64,000 bases of DNA, taken from Rebecca billardiae RCC1528 (Eukaryota; Haptophyta). Each line of letters opens with the position of its first letter. Positions within the stretch are counted from its first letter, which is position 1. A model generated the notes under the pieces. It saw nothing but the letters and a program-made list of their open reading frames with translations. It was not told the origin of the DNA and did no database searches. The position numbers and the translations under genes are program-made. The stretch is from NCBI GenBank assembly GCA_965240325.2, contig OZ251229.1:1-64000 (forward strand), read 5' to 3'. Shown piece after piece: positions 11,048 to 21,603 of the stretch.

Positions 11048-13718
11048 CCCAAGCGCCCGCGAGCTTCTGCGCCCCCCTTGCTGCAGCGGAAGAGTCTGAG
11101 GTGCTCACTGTGCTGACTACTTGCCATCAAGCCCTGACAGCGTTGCTATGATGCAGCTGCAGCCCTCTGGCTCAGCACAGTCCGTTACGTGCGATGGCGC
11201 CGTGGCAGACCTCGTCAGCCTCTCTGCCGGCGCCTGGCAAGCCTCGTCTCTACTCGCCGCCGCGCCGGCCCCGACAGACTCAGAGCACGTGGCGACTGGC
11301 CGGCGGTCGTCAGCTGGTGCCATATATCATCACCACTGGCGCGTGCGGCGATGGTTCCGATCCCACGCCTGCGTTGCACCGCACGTGGCGGCGCACCCGG
11401 GCGCAGAGGCGGGCTTGGGGACGGGTCGGTATCGCGCGCGTGGTGCGGGCAGCGCGCGTGCGCTTCGGCCCCTCTCCTTGCACGCTCGCCGCCCCCGGCG
11501 CGGGTGCAGCCCCGCAGCGTGTGATGGCTCGCGGCCAGCCGATTGTCGCCAGGCTCGCGTGCTGCCGGCGTGCGCGGCGCGAGTCGGCGAGAAGCCTGCA
11601 CCATGTAGGCTGTCGCGCGTCAGACGCGCGCGTATATGCCACCCTTCTCGTGCGCACCCGGCCAAGCGCCCTCCACCGCATATCCGCCGCGCGTGCCCTG
11701 CCGCCTGCTGCGTGCTTGGCATATGAGAGGCAGCGCGGGGGCAACCACCAGTCGTCGGTCGGCGATCGCCATCCAGCTTGCGCGCGCTGGGCGAGCGGCA
11801 CACGGTTGCCGCTCACTACGCGCACAAGGTGCAATTTGGACGAAGCGTAAGATGGGGGGCCGGGGCGGGGGCAGCTTTGACCAGGGCGAGGCGCTGGGAC
11901 GGTCGTGGCACTGCATGGCTGGCGCGCGCCGCACTTCAAATCGGTAGTGGTGCGCTCGGGGGAGCAGATGACGAGCTATGGCTGGATCCGCCTCGAAAGC
12001 GGCGTCCCGACCGACCGAGCCGATGAGTCCTCCGACGGCCAGCCACGCCGCGAGTCAGAGTGCTCTCCGCATCGCCGCGTAGTGAAGCCTCACGCGCACC
12101 GCCAAGCAGTAGCACCCCACAACGCCAACCACCGCTGTCGAGCCGACCGCGCGAGCGCCGCGCCGCGAATCATCATCAGTGCAGCAAAGCGAGTCGGGGC
12201 GCCGGGTCGATCGGCCTCTAAGGACGCGTTCCGACCGACCGAGCCGACCCCCTCGACGGTCAGCCACGCCACCAGCTAGAGCGGACGCCGCCTTGCCGCG
12301 AACAGAGGCCTCACGCGCACGGCCGTGCTGTCGCAACACCCAACCACCGACGTGCCGAGCGGGCCCTAGCCACACTTCGCCCGAGCTCGCCGAGTGAGGA
12401 GCCGCCAGTGGGCGACCTGCGTGGTGGGGCAGGGCGGTGCCTGTGCGACTGCTGCTCGCTACCGCTGGCCCGCGGTGATCGTGATCGATAGTGCTCGTCT
12501 CAACCGCCATGCCCTGGCGACGCGAGGCGGCGCGCGCGCGAGCAGCAGCATTGCAGTGGGAGCGCGAAGAGCTAGGGACCTCAACCTGGTCGCCGCAGTG
12601 GTTGCCACTCACTAGCCACTGGGCGTACCCAGTGCAGGTTGGGAGAAGAGTAAGATGGGGGGCCGGGGCGGGTAGCCTTGACCAGGTGGAGGCGCTGGGA
12701 CGGCTGCGGCGCTCCACGCTCGCGGGCGCGCCTCTCAGGCGCGGGCTTCGCGTTGGCCCAGCGGCAGCAGCCAGTAGCGCACTCGGCGGCGAGCTGCCAC
12801 AGCGGCAGCACTCAGCAGGCGCCGCCGCGCGCGCCGCGCAATCAGCTCGGGCGCGGCGTGACGGCCTCGGTGCAGCAGGAGCGTGCGCGGTGGGGCGAGG
12901 GCTCACACACATGCACACAAGTCCCACCGCGCGAGAGCCGCGCCACCGGCCGCAGTGACTCACTGACCGCGTGACGCGCTGCTCGGCACGCAGCGCCCAC
13001 GCTCTGACTCGGCCGCCCTTGCGGCACGCGGGGATGCCCTCGCGGCTGTGGCCCGTTCAACTGCCGATTCGGCCGCCCACGTCGCCACATCGCCCGCGCA
13101 CAGCCGTGCTGCGCCACGCTGGGCACACTGGCGCCTCGCCAGCATGGAAGGCTGATGGCTTGAAGGCAGCAGCTGCCGCGTGGTCCGCTGGACACTCAAT
13201 CGCAGGCAGCGGCAAAAACAAAAAGACTATCAATGGCGGCGGCGGGCGCGGGCGCTGGCATCTGACTAGACGACGCGCCCGATGCACCCAAATCCCGCCT
13301 ATACTACGCCCATCATTGCCGACTCTCCGCCCAAACCGCCCGGCGCAGCTGTCGAATGGCCCGCGCAGCTCACAGGAGGCAGGTCGGACGGCGAGTGAGA
13401 CGTGGGGCCGGGGGCGGGGGTCGCCTTGAACTGGTACGAGGCGCAGGGGCTGGTACTGCGCTCCACGTACGTACCTCCAGGCGCACGAACGCCCCGTCCG
13501 ACGCGGGCTCGCGCCCATCGGCGCCGCTGGATGCAGACTCGCGGGGAGAGGCAGCCGTTCACTCTCGGCCATGCTAATTTGTGCGCCATGCTGCCGCGAT
13601 CAACGGTCCTTGATCGCATGAAGATACTGTACCAAAGGATCGGCCAGGCGAGGAGGGTCCCTCAGACCCGGCCGACTGCGACAGCGACACCGCGCAAACG
13701 TTGCTGCGCAAGCCGTGC

Positions 13719-14842
13719 GCTGCCAAGGGAGTCAAGGGTGCCCGCGCCCCAGTGGCACGCTCGGCGGATATTGGGATACACGCCTTTTTGCCCGCGGCCT
13801 GCGGCGGGCGGCGGCGAGGGCGTGCTCCGCTGGCGGGGCGAGCGCACGGGGCACGGCGCTGCTGGCGCGGATGTGCCCGTGAAGCCGGCGCGTGCGGACG
13901 GGCTGTTGCGGGAGAGCATTCGGCGCCCTCCTGCGCCGCGCGACTTGCGCCACGCCTCTTTCGCCTCGGCTCAGAGCAGCGCGCACGCACGCGCCGCCTC
14001 AAGGCCAGCCTTGCCGCGCCGCAGCCGGCCGCGCGCGCGCCGTGCGCGGCGCGGTCGGGAAGGAACGGACGCTGCTGCCGGGCGAGGTGGCGACGGCATA
14101 TACGCACGCCATACCGCCCCGCTACGCCTTGATGAGCGTGTCGTCGGTCTGTTTGCATGCCTCTTCGACTTTTTACAAATGGGGTGCACGACCTCGCGGT
14201 CGTGACGCTTGTCGGGACGATCATTGAGACACAGAACAGTGCCAGACGGCCGCGCGGGCTACTCTTTCATGGATGTTCATCACTGCATGGTCATGTAGAA
14301 GTGATGGCTGCGACGCTTTCCTCGCGCTGATGCTCTTTCATCATCTTCTGCGAGCTCAGGTCTGGCTTCGGGCACGACAAGTGATCAGCGCTCGTCAACA
14401 GCTGTGCGGATCCGTTCTCGTGCTCTTTCGCGGCGCCGCGGGGCGGCATGGCGTGCGCATACGCCTTCGCCATCTCGCCCGGCAGCAGCGTCCGTTCCTT
14501 CCCGACCGCGCCGCGCACGGCGCGCGCGCGGCCGGCTGCGGCGCGGCAAGGCTGGCCTTGAGGCGGCGCGTGCGTGCGCGCTGCTCTGAGCCGAGGCGAA
14601 AGAGACGTGGCGCAAGCCGCGCGGCGCAGGAGGGCGCCGAATGCTCTCCCGCAACAGCCCGTCCGCACGCGCCGGCTTCACGGGCACATCCGCGCCAGCA
14701 GCGCCGTGCCCCGTGCGCTCGCCCCGCCAGCGGAGCACGCCCTCGCCGCCGCCCGCCGCAGGCCGCGGGCAAAAAGGTGTATCCCAACATCCGCCGAGCG
14801 CGCCACTGGGGCGCGGGCACCCTTGACTCCCTTGGCAGCGCC
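13719..14842. repeat. Long fold-back inverted repeat 1
   Basis: The left arm, about 13719-14124, is the reverse complement of about 14437-14842 with a few percent mismatches. The arms are about 406 bp and the spacer about 312 bp. Both arms contain the CTGCCAAGGGAGTCAAGGGT end and a GC-rich body. The spacer is less GC-rich and shows no gene. The apparent proteins in the arms are mirror copies of each other and are not believed. It could be a fold-back transposon or an inverted duplication. Confidence 0.9.
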
Positions 14843-14894
14843 CTCTTGCCGCTCGCCTCACCGTGAGGGGCCGCCAGGCTCGCTTGGCTCAGAC

Positions 14895-16025
14895 AAGGGC
14901 GGTAAGGGCTGTCAACTCCCAGTGGCGCCGAGTGGCGGAGGTTGGTTGCCCCTCAACTCGTGCGGCCTCGCGGCGCAGCGGCTAAGTCTCCTGGGGCGCC
15001 GCCCAGGAGGGCGCGTGGGGTGCGCACGCCGCGGGCTCCTGCGGCCGCGGCAGCGGCCGCGGACACGGCGCGCGTGGTTGGTCGCATGCTAGACAGTATG
15101 TAGTACCCTCCCACGCCGCGCGCCGTGCTCGCCGGTGCCCTCGCCGTGCCTCAGGCCAGCCGCGCACGCGCGCCGCACCAATGGCCAGCCGTGGCCACGC
15201 GCCAGCCGCCGGCGCGCGCGCGGTGCGCGGTGCGGTCGGCGCGGGTCGGGCGCGCGCCCGGGGCGAGGCTTGTGTATGATGGGCGCGCGTCATGCCGCCT
15301 CGCGCCGCCGCACACGAGCTTGATCACGTTCCACGCGGCTGCTGAAGGGTGCTCGTCGAGCATTCCTCGGCCATCAGAAATGAGCTTGGACAAGCGGCTG
15401 TGAGCGCACTGAGTGCGAGGAACGCGAGCACTTGGGGGCTCGCGTGCCATAGTATGATGCTAGTCGTGCTCATATCAGTGGTCTGCGCTTGTCTATCACG
15501 CGTCGCTGCCTTCCCATGATCGTCTCAACATGAGCATTTTCAAACATGGCAATGCACACTCGACAGCATGAGAACGCGTGCGCGCCGACCCATGCGGGCT
15601 CCAGCGCGGCGGCGCGAGGCGGCATGACGCGCGCCCAACATACACAAGCCTCGCCCCGGGCGCGCGCCCGACCCGCGCCGACCGCACCGCGCACCGCGCG
15701 CGCGCCGGCGGCTGGCGCGTGGCCACGGCTGGCCATTGGTGCGGCGCGCGTGCGCGGCTGGCCTGAGGCACGGCGAGGGCACCGGCGAGCACGGCGCGCG
15801 GCGTGGGAGGGTACTACATACTGTCTAGCATGCGACCAACCACGCGCGCCGTGTCCGCGGCCGCTGCCGCGGCCGCAGGAGCCCGCGGCGTGCGCACCCC
15901 ACGCGCCCTCCTGGGCGGCGCCCCAGGAGACTTAGCCGCTGCGCCGCGAGGCCGCACGAGTTGAGGGGCAACCAACCTCCGCCACTCGGCGCCACTGGGA
16001 GTTGACAGCCCTTACCGCCCTTGGC
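14895..16025. repeat. Long fold-back inverted repeat 2, nearly perfect
   Basis: The left arm, about 14895-15309, is the reverse complement of about 15609-16025. The spacer is about 300 bp. I noticed only one or two mismatches over about 415 bp, for example GTATGATGGG against GTATGTTGGG. Architecture and arm composition resemble the preceding inverted repeat, with a GCGGTCGG-like segment and a closing CCGCCTCGC/CCGCCCCGC inner edge, which suggests one family. The outer right edge lies just upstream of the esterase gene. Confidence 0.92.
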
Positions 16026-16157
16026 TCAGATCACGGAATTCCCCCGCCGGAACTTGCATGGCCGGAATATGAACATCAGTCATGAGCGCAGCGCCTGGGC
16101 TTCGTCGCTTGGCAACTCGCGCACCGGCCGCCGCCGTCCCTCCTCCCGAGCTCGGCG

Positions 16158-17765
16158 ATGCGCGCGGCCGCGGCCGCGCTCGCGCTCGCGCTCGCGTCCG
16201 CGGCGCGCGCGTCGGGCGGCGGGCGGCACGCCCGACACGCCCGCTCCTCGCCGCTCGCCGGGCGCCGCGTGCCCCGCGCGCCGCGCCGCGCCGCCGCTGC
16301 TGCCCGGGCTGTACGAGTGCGCCGGCACCGTCGACGACGAGGCGCGCGCATGGACGCCGGCCAAGGCGGGCGAGGGCGACTGCAGGCCGCTCGCAAAGTA
16401 CGACAAGGTCTTTGACGCCCCGCCGCCCACCGGTCGCGGCGTGCGCGCGCGCGCCCCGCCGCTCGAGCGCCGCTTCGTCGCGATCGTGCCCGACGCGGCC
16501 GGCGGCCGGCGCGCGCGCGCGCGCCAGCCGCTGCCGCTCGTCGTGCTCGGGCCGGACACGGGGCGCGCGCCGCTGGGCATGGTGGTGCCGCGCGAGCTCT
16601 ACCTCGTCGCCCAGTCCGGCGTCGTCGTCGTCATCCTCGACGGCGTCGACAACGCGTTCAACGTCGGCTTTGCGTGCCGCGCGGCCGCGGCCGGCGCGGA
16701 CGACGTCGCGTACGCGCTGGCCGCGCTGCGGTACGTGGCGGCGCGCGTGTGCGTGGACGCGCGCTCGGTGTTCTGCGCGGGGTACTCGCGCGGCGGCCGC
16801 TTCTGCGCGCAGCTCGCCTCGCAGGCGCCCGACCTCTTCGGCGCGATCGCGCCCGTGGCCTCGCTGCGCTACCCGAGCCCCAACAACGCGACGCGGCCGA
16901 TTCCGGTGATCGCCTTCCACGGGTCCGGTGCGTGGCGGCGGGCGGCGGGCGGCGGCGCGCGCGCGGAGGCGCGGGCGCCGCGCCGAGGCCCCGCGCGCCC
17001 CGCCCCCGCCCCGCGCCCCGCCCCGCGCCAGCCGACCCGATCGACCCGCTGGACGGCGGCGGCCAGCCGTACTGGCAGACGAGCGTGCGCGCGGCCTTCC
17101 GCGGCTGGGCGGCGTTCAACCGGTGCGCGGGCGCGCACAGCACGCGCGTGGACAACCGCACGACGCTCACGCAGGCGAGCGGCTGCGCGGAGGGCGCCGA
17201 GGTCCGGCTGTACGTCGTGCAGGGCATGGGCCACGTCTGGCCCGGCTCCGGGCTGCACTTCAGCCGCGCGGTCGGCCCGAGCTACGACGGCCTCGGCGCC
17301 ACGCGGCTGATGCTGGCCTTCTTTGCGCAGCACCGGCTGCCCGGCAGGTACGCGCGCGGGGCGCAGGCGCTGCTCGGCGACGCGGCCGGCGTGGGCGCGC
17401 CCTCCTCGCCGCCCGCGCGCCCCGCCGGCGCCGTCGACGCGCCGCGCCGCGGTGTGCTGCGCTGGGCGGCGTGGGAGAATGGCAACGACGAGCGCGGCCC
17501 GGCGCGGACGCCGTCCGCGGCCGCTGCGGAGGGCGGCGCGCCGGCGGCGCTGGCGGCGGGGCCGCCGGGCGGCGCACGGGTGCGGCGTGCCGCCGCGCAA
17601 GGCGCGCTGGCCCTCGCCGCGCTCGTCGGTGCGCTCGTCGGGTTGCCGCTGCTGAAGCAGCGCCGGCTGCGCGCTCTACTGCGTCGTCGTGCTGATGATG
17701 CTGTTGCTGCTGCTGGCCGGCACCAGCGCACAGGCCGCACAGCCGCCGTGCCCGCGATGCTATAA
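16158..17765 (+). CDS. PHB-depolymerase/LpqC-like secreted esterase, membrane-anchored
   Basis: An alpha/beta hydrolase of the polyhydroxybutyrate depolymerase/feruloyl esterase type. The nucleophile elbow GYSRGG is at about 16785. After FHGS the frame is broken by a 104-nt intron (16928-17031), which joins in phase 1 to ADPIDPLDGG, carrying the likely catalytic Asp. The His is in MGHVWPG at about 17230. The C-terminus has a hydrophobic segment (GALALAALVGALVGLPLL) followed by basic residues, suggesting a membrane anchor. The start is unresolved. A signal-peptide-like MRAAAAALALALASAARA at 16158 is in a different frame from the catalytic body, and the frames could be joined only by a short intron (for example 16269-16317) or by an assembly error. 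The body frame alone could start at 16069. The substrate is unknown. The enzyme would act outside the cell or in the secretory path. Confidence 0.8.
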
Positions 17766-20014
17766 CGTTCGACTAGCGCGCAGCCGCCGGCGCGCGACGC
17801 TCATGATGACTGCGGCGGTAGATAGTATACGACTGCATGCGCTGATGATATGTGATGAAGCGCACTACTATACAATCATCAGCAGCAGCAGCAAACGTGC
17901 GCGTACTACGCGCGCCGCCTAGCTGTTAGCACCATCAGTCAGTAGCAGCAGCAGCGTCGTACTAGGGGGGCCAAACCGCTCATTTAAAAAGAAAATCAAA
18001 GCCGCGGCGCATTTTCGCTCCTCCTTCGGCCTTTTAGGGTGGCGCGGAGCCTTTTTCTCGGACCCCGGCTCGAAAATCGAGCTCCGACGCGTTCGGGCGC
18101 TCAGAGCTCGGTTCCGCTCGAGCACGAGCGGCCGGAGGCAGTGGACCGCCGCGCGCTCGCGACCTCTGAGACGCCGATATGGTCTCGGGTGCGCGCGCGC
18201 GTGACGCTGGTGGGCGCTACTGACCCGTGCCTTTGCGCCACCAGCGGCTCACCACCCGCTTCTTGGCCACCTCGCGCCGTGCGCGGCGCGCGTCGGCCGG
18301 CTTGAATTGGTGCGCTGCGTACGCCCGCTACGCTACCTCACGGTGTGGCGCATGATCAACTCGGACCAATGAGATCGATGCTCGGACCAATCGTCCATGT
18401 ATGTCTGTGAATGCCAAGCTCGCCTAACCTGCCCTACTGCGCCGGAATCGCCGTCAGCAGACCGGCGCGAGCTCGCGCACAACACCTCCGCGGAGCTCGC
18501 AACTGTCATGTTCCGCTTGTAGGGCTCGTGTTTGCACCTGCCGTGGCACTTGCGATGGTCAGTACGTTGGGTATGGGTCACGTGTGCCCGCTGATGGCGT
18601 CGGGGCGCCTCCCATTCGCCTCTCAGGACGTCGCGGACGTGCTCGCAGGCAGCGGTTGGCTCCGTTCGACAGGTCCGACGTGCACTCGACCGTGCCTGCA
18701 AGCGCGCCCCTGTGACGCTCATGCCTGCAGAAGCAGATGCAGATGGGCCCCCATGCACCCTGGTGCGCCCAAGACCGGCGGGAGCGTCAGAGACCTTCTC
18801 AATCTTGACACCTTGCACACGCCGGCGCTTGCCGTTGGGCTCTGCGCAGCCAGCCAGGAGCGCCGAACAGCGCCGGATCAGCCTCTGTAGGCCGAATATC
18901 CGCCCCAAAGCCCAGAAATAGCGCGGAACAGGGTAGGGCATACCTATATGGACCGATCCCATCCAGCCTGGTTTGGTGCAGAGACGCCAGCCACCGCCTG
19001 GAGCAGGCGTTTGCTGCCGAATCGCATGCTCGGCACTGTGCCGCACTGCGACGACGACAGATTTGACCTGCCTCGTAGGTCTCGGCCAGGGAGCGGTGAC
19101 GGTTGGCTCGAGTGACTTTAAACCTTGACGATGACCGAGAGCACTCCCGGGCTGAGGACGTGGGGCCGGTGCTTTGGGTCTACTATGTCTGCAATACGCC
19201 GTACGCGTGGCCGTATACACAGTCTGAAAACGTATCTCGCAGCTCGAGATCAGACGAGACTGTATTCATCAGCATGGCGCCTATATACACGGTGGGTATG
19301 TAACGACCAGTGGCTTCCAGGAAACTACATATTTGACAGCCTGCCAGTACACCGCCTATATCGCATGTTGGGACCTGCTGCTGCTGGGGACTCAGAACGA
19401 TCTCGCCGAGATGCTCTATCAAACTGAGCAGTCGACATGGTCTATATGTCACATATAGGACGACCGTTACATGCCGTTTCCAATAAGTTCAGGCTCATTC
19501 TAATAAGTAAATATGGTAGCCGTTACGCCCTATAATCAGGGTATGTGCACCTGATTTTTTTACATGGCCGGCCCAGACCCCGCTCCGCAGAGGGCAAATG
19601 ATCCAGCCCGAAATCAGCTCGTCTAAACACTCGCTAGGACCCGCGCTCGTGGCCGTCAGTAACGCTACAGTGCCACTTTGGCCCCCCTAGTCGTACAAGG
19701 CGCAGCGCAGTTGTGAATGTGATGCGCTCGGGACGAGTAGATCAACATCACATCAGCAGCCTGGCCCTGAGGCTGTGAGCCTCAGCCTGCTGCGTGGCGA
19801 TGACGGCGGCTCACGCCAGCAGTCCCACGCGGGCCTCGCCCCGCTGCACCCACAGCAGCGGGCCGGACTGCCAGCTCCGTCGCCCGACGGGTGAGCGAGA
19901 CACACACACACCAGCCTCTTGGCGCGCCGGCGGCGCGGGGCTTATCGGCGCCCCTCCCGGCCGCTGCGCGCGCGCTCGGCGCTCGCGCGCCGAGGTGAGA
20001 CGAGCCGGCGCGGC
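17766..20014. other. Gene-poor, AT-richer spacer
   Basis: GC drops visibly compared with the flanking genes. Stops are frequent in most frames and I see no domain-bearing frame. The only long open frame is the one at 18333-19220. No tRNA or other RNA gene was recognised. Confidence 0.6.
18333..19220 (-). CDS. Unrecognised open frame, doubtful
   Basis: A 295-codon frame in a region of lower GC, where a frame this long is less expected by chance than in the GC-rich parts. The predicted protein is rich in Arg, Ser, His and Cys, with no signal peptide, membrane segment or motif that I recognise. It could be a decayed gene or a fortuitous frame. Nothing in its surroundings suggests a role. Confidence 0.2.
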   Translation of the reverse strand: MYTATRTAYCRHSRPKAPAPRPQPGSALGHRQGLKSLEPTVTAPWPRPTRQVKSVVVAVRHSAEHAIRQQTPAPGGGWRLCTKPGWMGSVHIGMPYPVPRYFWALGRIFGLQRLIRRCSALLAGCAEPNGKRRRVQGVKIEKVSDAPAGLGRTRVHGGPSASASAGMSVTGARLQARSSARRTCRTEPTAACEHVRDVLRGEWEAPRRHQRAHVTHTQRTDHRKCHGRCKHEPYKRNMTVASSAEVLCASSRRSADGDSGAVGQVRRAWHSQTYMDDWSEHRSHWSELIMRHTVR

Positions 20015-21481
20015 CTACCGCGCGCCGCCGGCCCGCGCCGGCCGCGCGGGTCGGGCGGTGGTGCGCGGCGGCGGCGCCTTGGCGCTGATCCGCGCGAGCG
20101 CGCCGCCGCCCGCGCCGCCCGCGCGCCGGGCGAAGAGGCCGGCGGCGATCGCCGCGCCGCCGGCCGGCGCGGCCGCCGCGCCGCCGGCCGGCGGCGCCGG
20201 CTCGGCGGCGGCGGCGGCGGCGCCGGCCGGCTCGGCGCGGAGCGCGTGCGCGCCGCTCGCCCCCGCGCCGCCGCCCGCCTCCGCGCCGGGCAGCTGCACG
20301 CGCGCGGGCGGGCAGCTGAGCGGCGCGCCGCCCGCGCCGGCCGCGCACGGCAGCGCGGCGCGCAGCGGCACGCCGGCCGCGCGCAGCCGGCACGCAAACA
20401 GGCGGCAGGCGAACTCGTAGAGCGCGACGTCCTGCGCGAGGCAGGTCCGCAGGAACGCCACCGTCGCCGCCGACGTCGGCCGCTTCAGCGCGCCCGCCTT
20501 CTCCCGCGCGAGCGGCGCGCCCTCCGCGCTCGCCGCGCGCTTGCGTCGCTCGTACACGCGCGAGAGCGTGCCGAGGATGTGCGGCAGCGTGCGCTCGAGC
20601 AGCGCGACGGACTCGCCAAAGGCCTCGGTGACGCCGATGAACGCGTACTCGTGCTGCAGCGCGCGCGCCGCCGAGAGCAGCGCCGCCGGCCCGTCCACCC
20701 GCCGGCACTCCGGCCCGAACCCACAGAAGAACGCCACGAGCATGTTGGTGTACACGGCGGTCGCGTCGTCCGAGCGGTTGGTGCCCATGGCGCACGTCGG
20801 GTTGTGCCGCACGAGCGCGTCGACGGTGAGCTTCGAGGTGGGCGGGATGCCCCACTGCACGCGCGCGCGGCGGCGCGCCTCGGACATCCACGCCGTCGGC
20901 CGCGGCCCGAACCACGAGTAGTACTTGCCCGAGATGTACCGCGCGACCGGCTCGCGCACCATGTTGATCAGCAGCGGCCGCGGCAGCGGCGGCCGCGCGG
21001 CGCACGCGGCGCCGCGCGAGTGGTCGGCGCGCCAGTGCGCGCCAATGTTCACGTAGTACACGTGCATCACCGCCACCACGCGCCGCGGCGCGTGCCGCCG
21101 CGCGCACCCCTCGCCGTTCAGCTCAAAGAGCTCGGCGAGGATCGAGTCGAGCCGCGCGCGCAGCCGCAGCGAGAGCGTCTCCTTGGCGGGGCGGTCGACG
21201 AAGGCGTAGCCGTTCTCGCGCGCGGCCGCGCCGAGCAGGTCCTTCATCGTCGTCGAGCCGCACTTGGGCACGCGCGTGTACAGCACCGTCGCCGCCGCGG
21301 TCGTCGCGTTCGCGCCGCGCGGCCGCCGCTTGAGCCGCGCGGGCGCGCTCGGCACGAGGCCGCCCGGCGGGGCGGCGGCGCCGGCGAGGGCGAGGGCGAG
21401 GGCCGGCTCGGCGCCGAGCAGCTCGCCGCCGGCCGCGCCGCGCGCCGCCGCGAGCACCAGCGCGAGCGCGGCGGCGCTCAT
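20015..21481 (-). CDS. HS2ST/UST-like sulfotransferase
   Basis: A protein of about 488 residues that should transfer sulfate from PAPS to a sugar hydroxyl in the Golgi. The chosen Met (21481) begins a signal-anchor-like stretch, MSAAALALVLAAARGAAGG. The 5'-phosphosulfate loop is LYTRVPKCGSTTM (about 68-79), and the 3'-phosphate site is MVREPVARYISGKYY (about 174-188). IGVTEAFGESVALLERTLP and the DVALYEFA helix are typical of the heparan-sulfate 2-O and uronyl sulfotransferase family (Sulfotransfer_2). The tail is Ala/Pro-rich. No intron is needed. The gene is divergent from a second sulfotransferase, with 122 bp between start codons. The acceptor is not predictable; algal cell-surface or secreted polysaccharides are likely. 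Confidence 0.85.
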   Translation of the reverse strand: MSAAALALVLAAARGAAGGELLGAEPALALALAGAAAPPGGLVPSAPARLKRRPRGANATTAAATVLYTRVPKCGSTTMKDLLGAAARENGYAFVDRPAKETLSLRLRARLDSILAELFELNGEGCARRHAPRRVVAVMHVYYVNIGAHWRADHSRGAACAARPPLPRPLLINMVREPVARYISGKYYSWFGPRPTAWMSEARRRARVQWGIPPTSKLTVDALVRHNPTCAMGTNRSDDATAVYTNMLVAFFCGFGPECRRVDGPAALLSAARALQHEYAFIGVTEAFGESVALLERTLPHILGTLSRVYERRKRAASAEGAPLAREKAGALKRPTSAATVAFLRTCLAQDVALYEFACRLFACRLRAAGVPLRAALPCAAGAGGAPLSCPPARVQLPGAEAGGGAGASGAHALRAEPAGAAAAAAEPAPPAGGAAAAPAGGAAIAAGLFARRAGGAGGGALARISAKAPPPRTTARPARPARAGGAR

Positions 21482-21603
21482 CACGGGGCGCGCCGCCTGC
21501 GTGCGACCTGCTGCCCGGGGGCAAAACGCGCGCACAAGACAGTGAAGGTGGCGTCGTCGCGAGCGCAGTGCGCGGCGCACGATGGCGGCCCCTGTATTGG
21601 ACG
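21482..21603. promoter_or_regulatory. Shared divergent promoter region
   Basis: These 122 bases separate the start codons of the two divergent sulfotransferase genes and must hold both 5' ends. No TATA-like element was recognised. Co-regulation of the two genes is an inference from the geometry. Confidence 0.45.

Larger units (their letters stand above)
4276..13640. repeat. Degenerate subtelomeric mosaic with G-rich core
   Basis: No convincing gene is visible. Long frames on both strands are Arg/Ala/Pro-rich, overlap each other and lack recognisable domains. A core, typically GATGGGGGGCCGGGGCGGGG preceded by a TTGGACGA-like box and often followed by GGCGCTGGGACGG, recurs near 4800, 6005, 7085, 7820, 9095, 9960, 11835, 12640 and 13385. 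Longer blocks are also shared: about 5470-6860 resembles 8450-9850, and about 7060-8060 resembles 12620-13640. The region is best read as old subtelomeric segmental duplications. Confidence 0.8.

Noticed and set aside
13574-14866. Pairs of frames with matching peptides on opposite strands
   Set aside because: They are the two arms of the fold-back repeat read on opposite strands and do not represent duplicated genes.
15496-15935. Matching frames of 80-129 codons in the second fold-back repeat
   Set aside because: They mirror frames at 15125-15403 because the arms are inverted copies. No start context or domain supports them.
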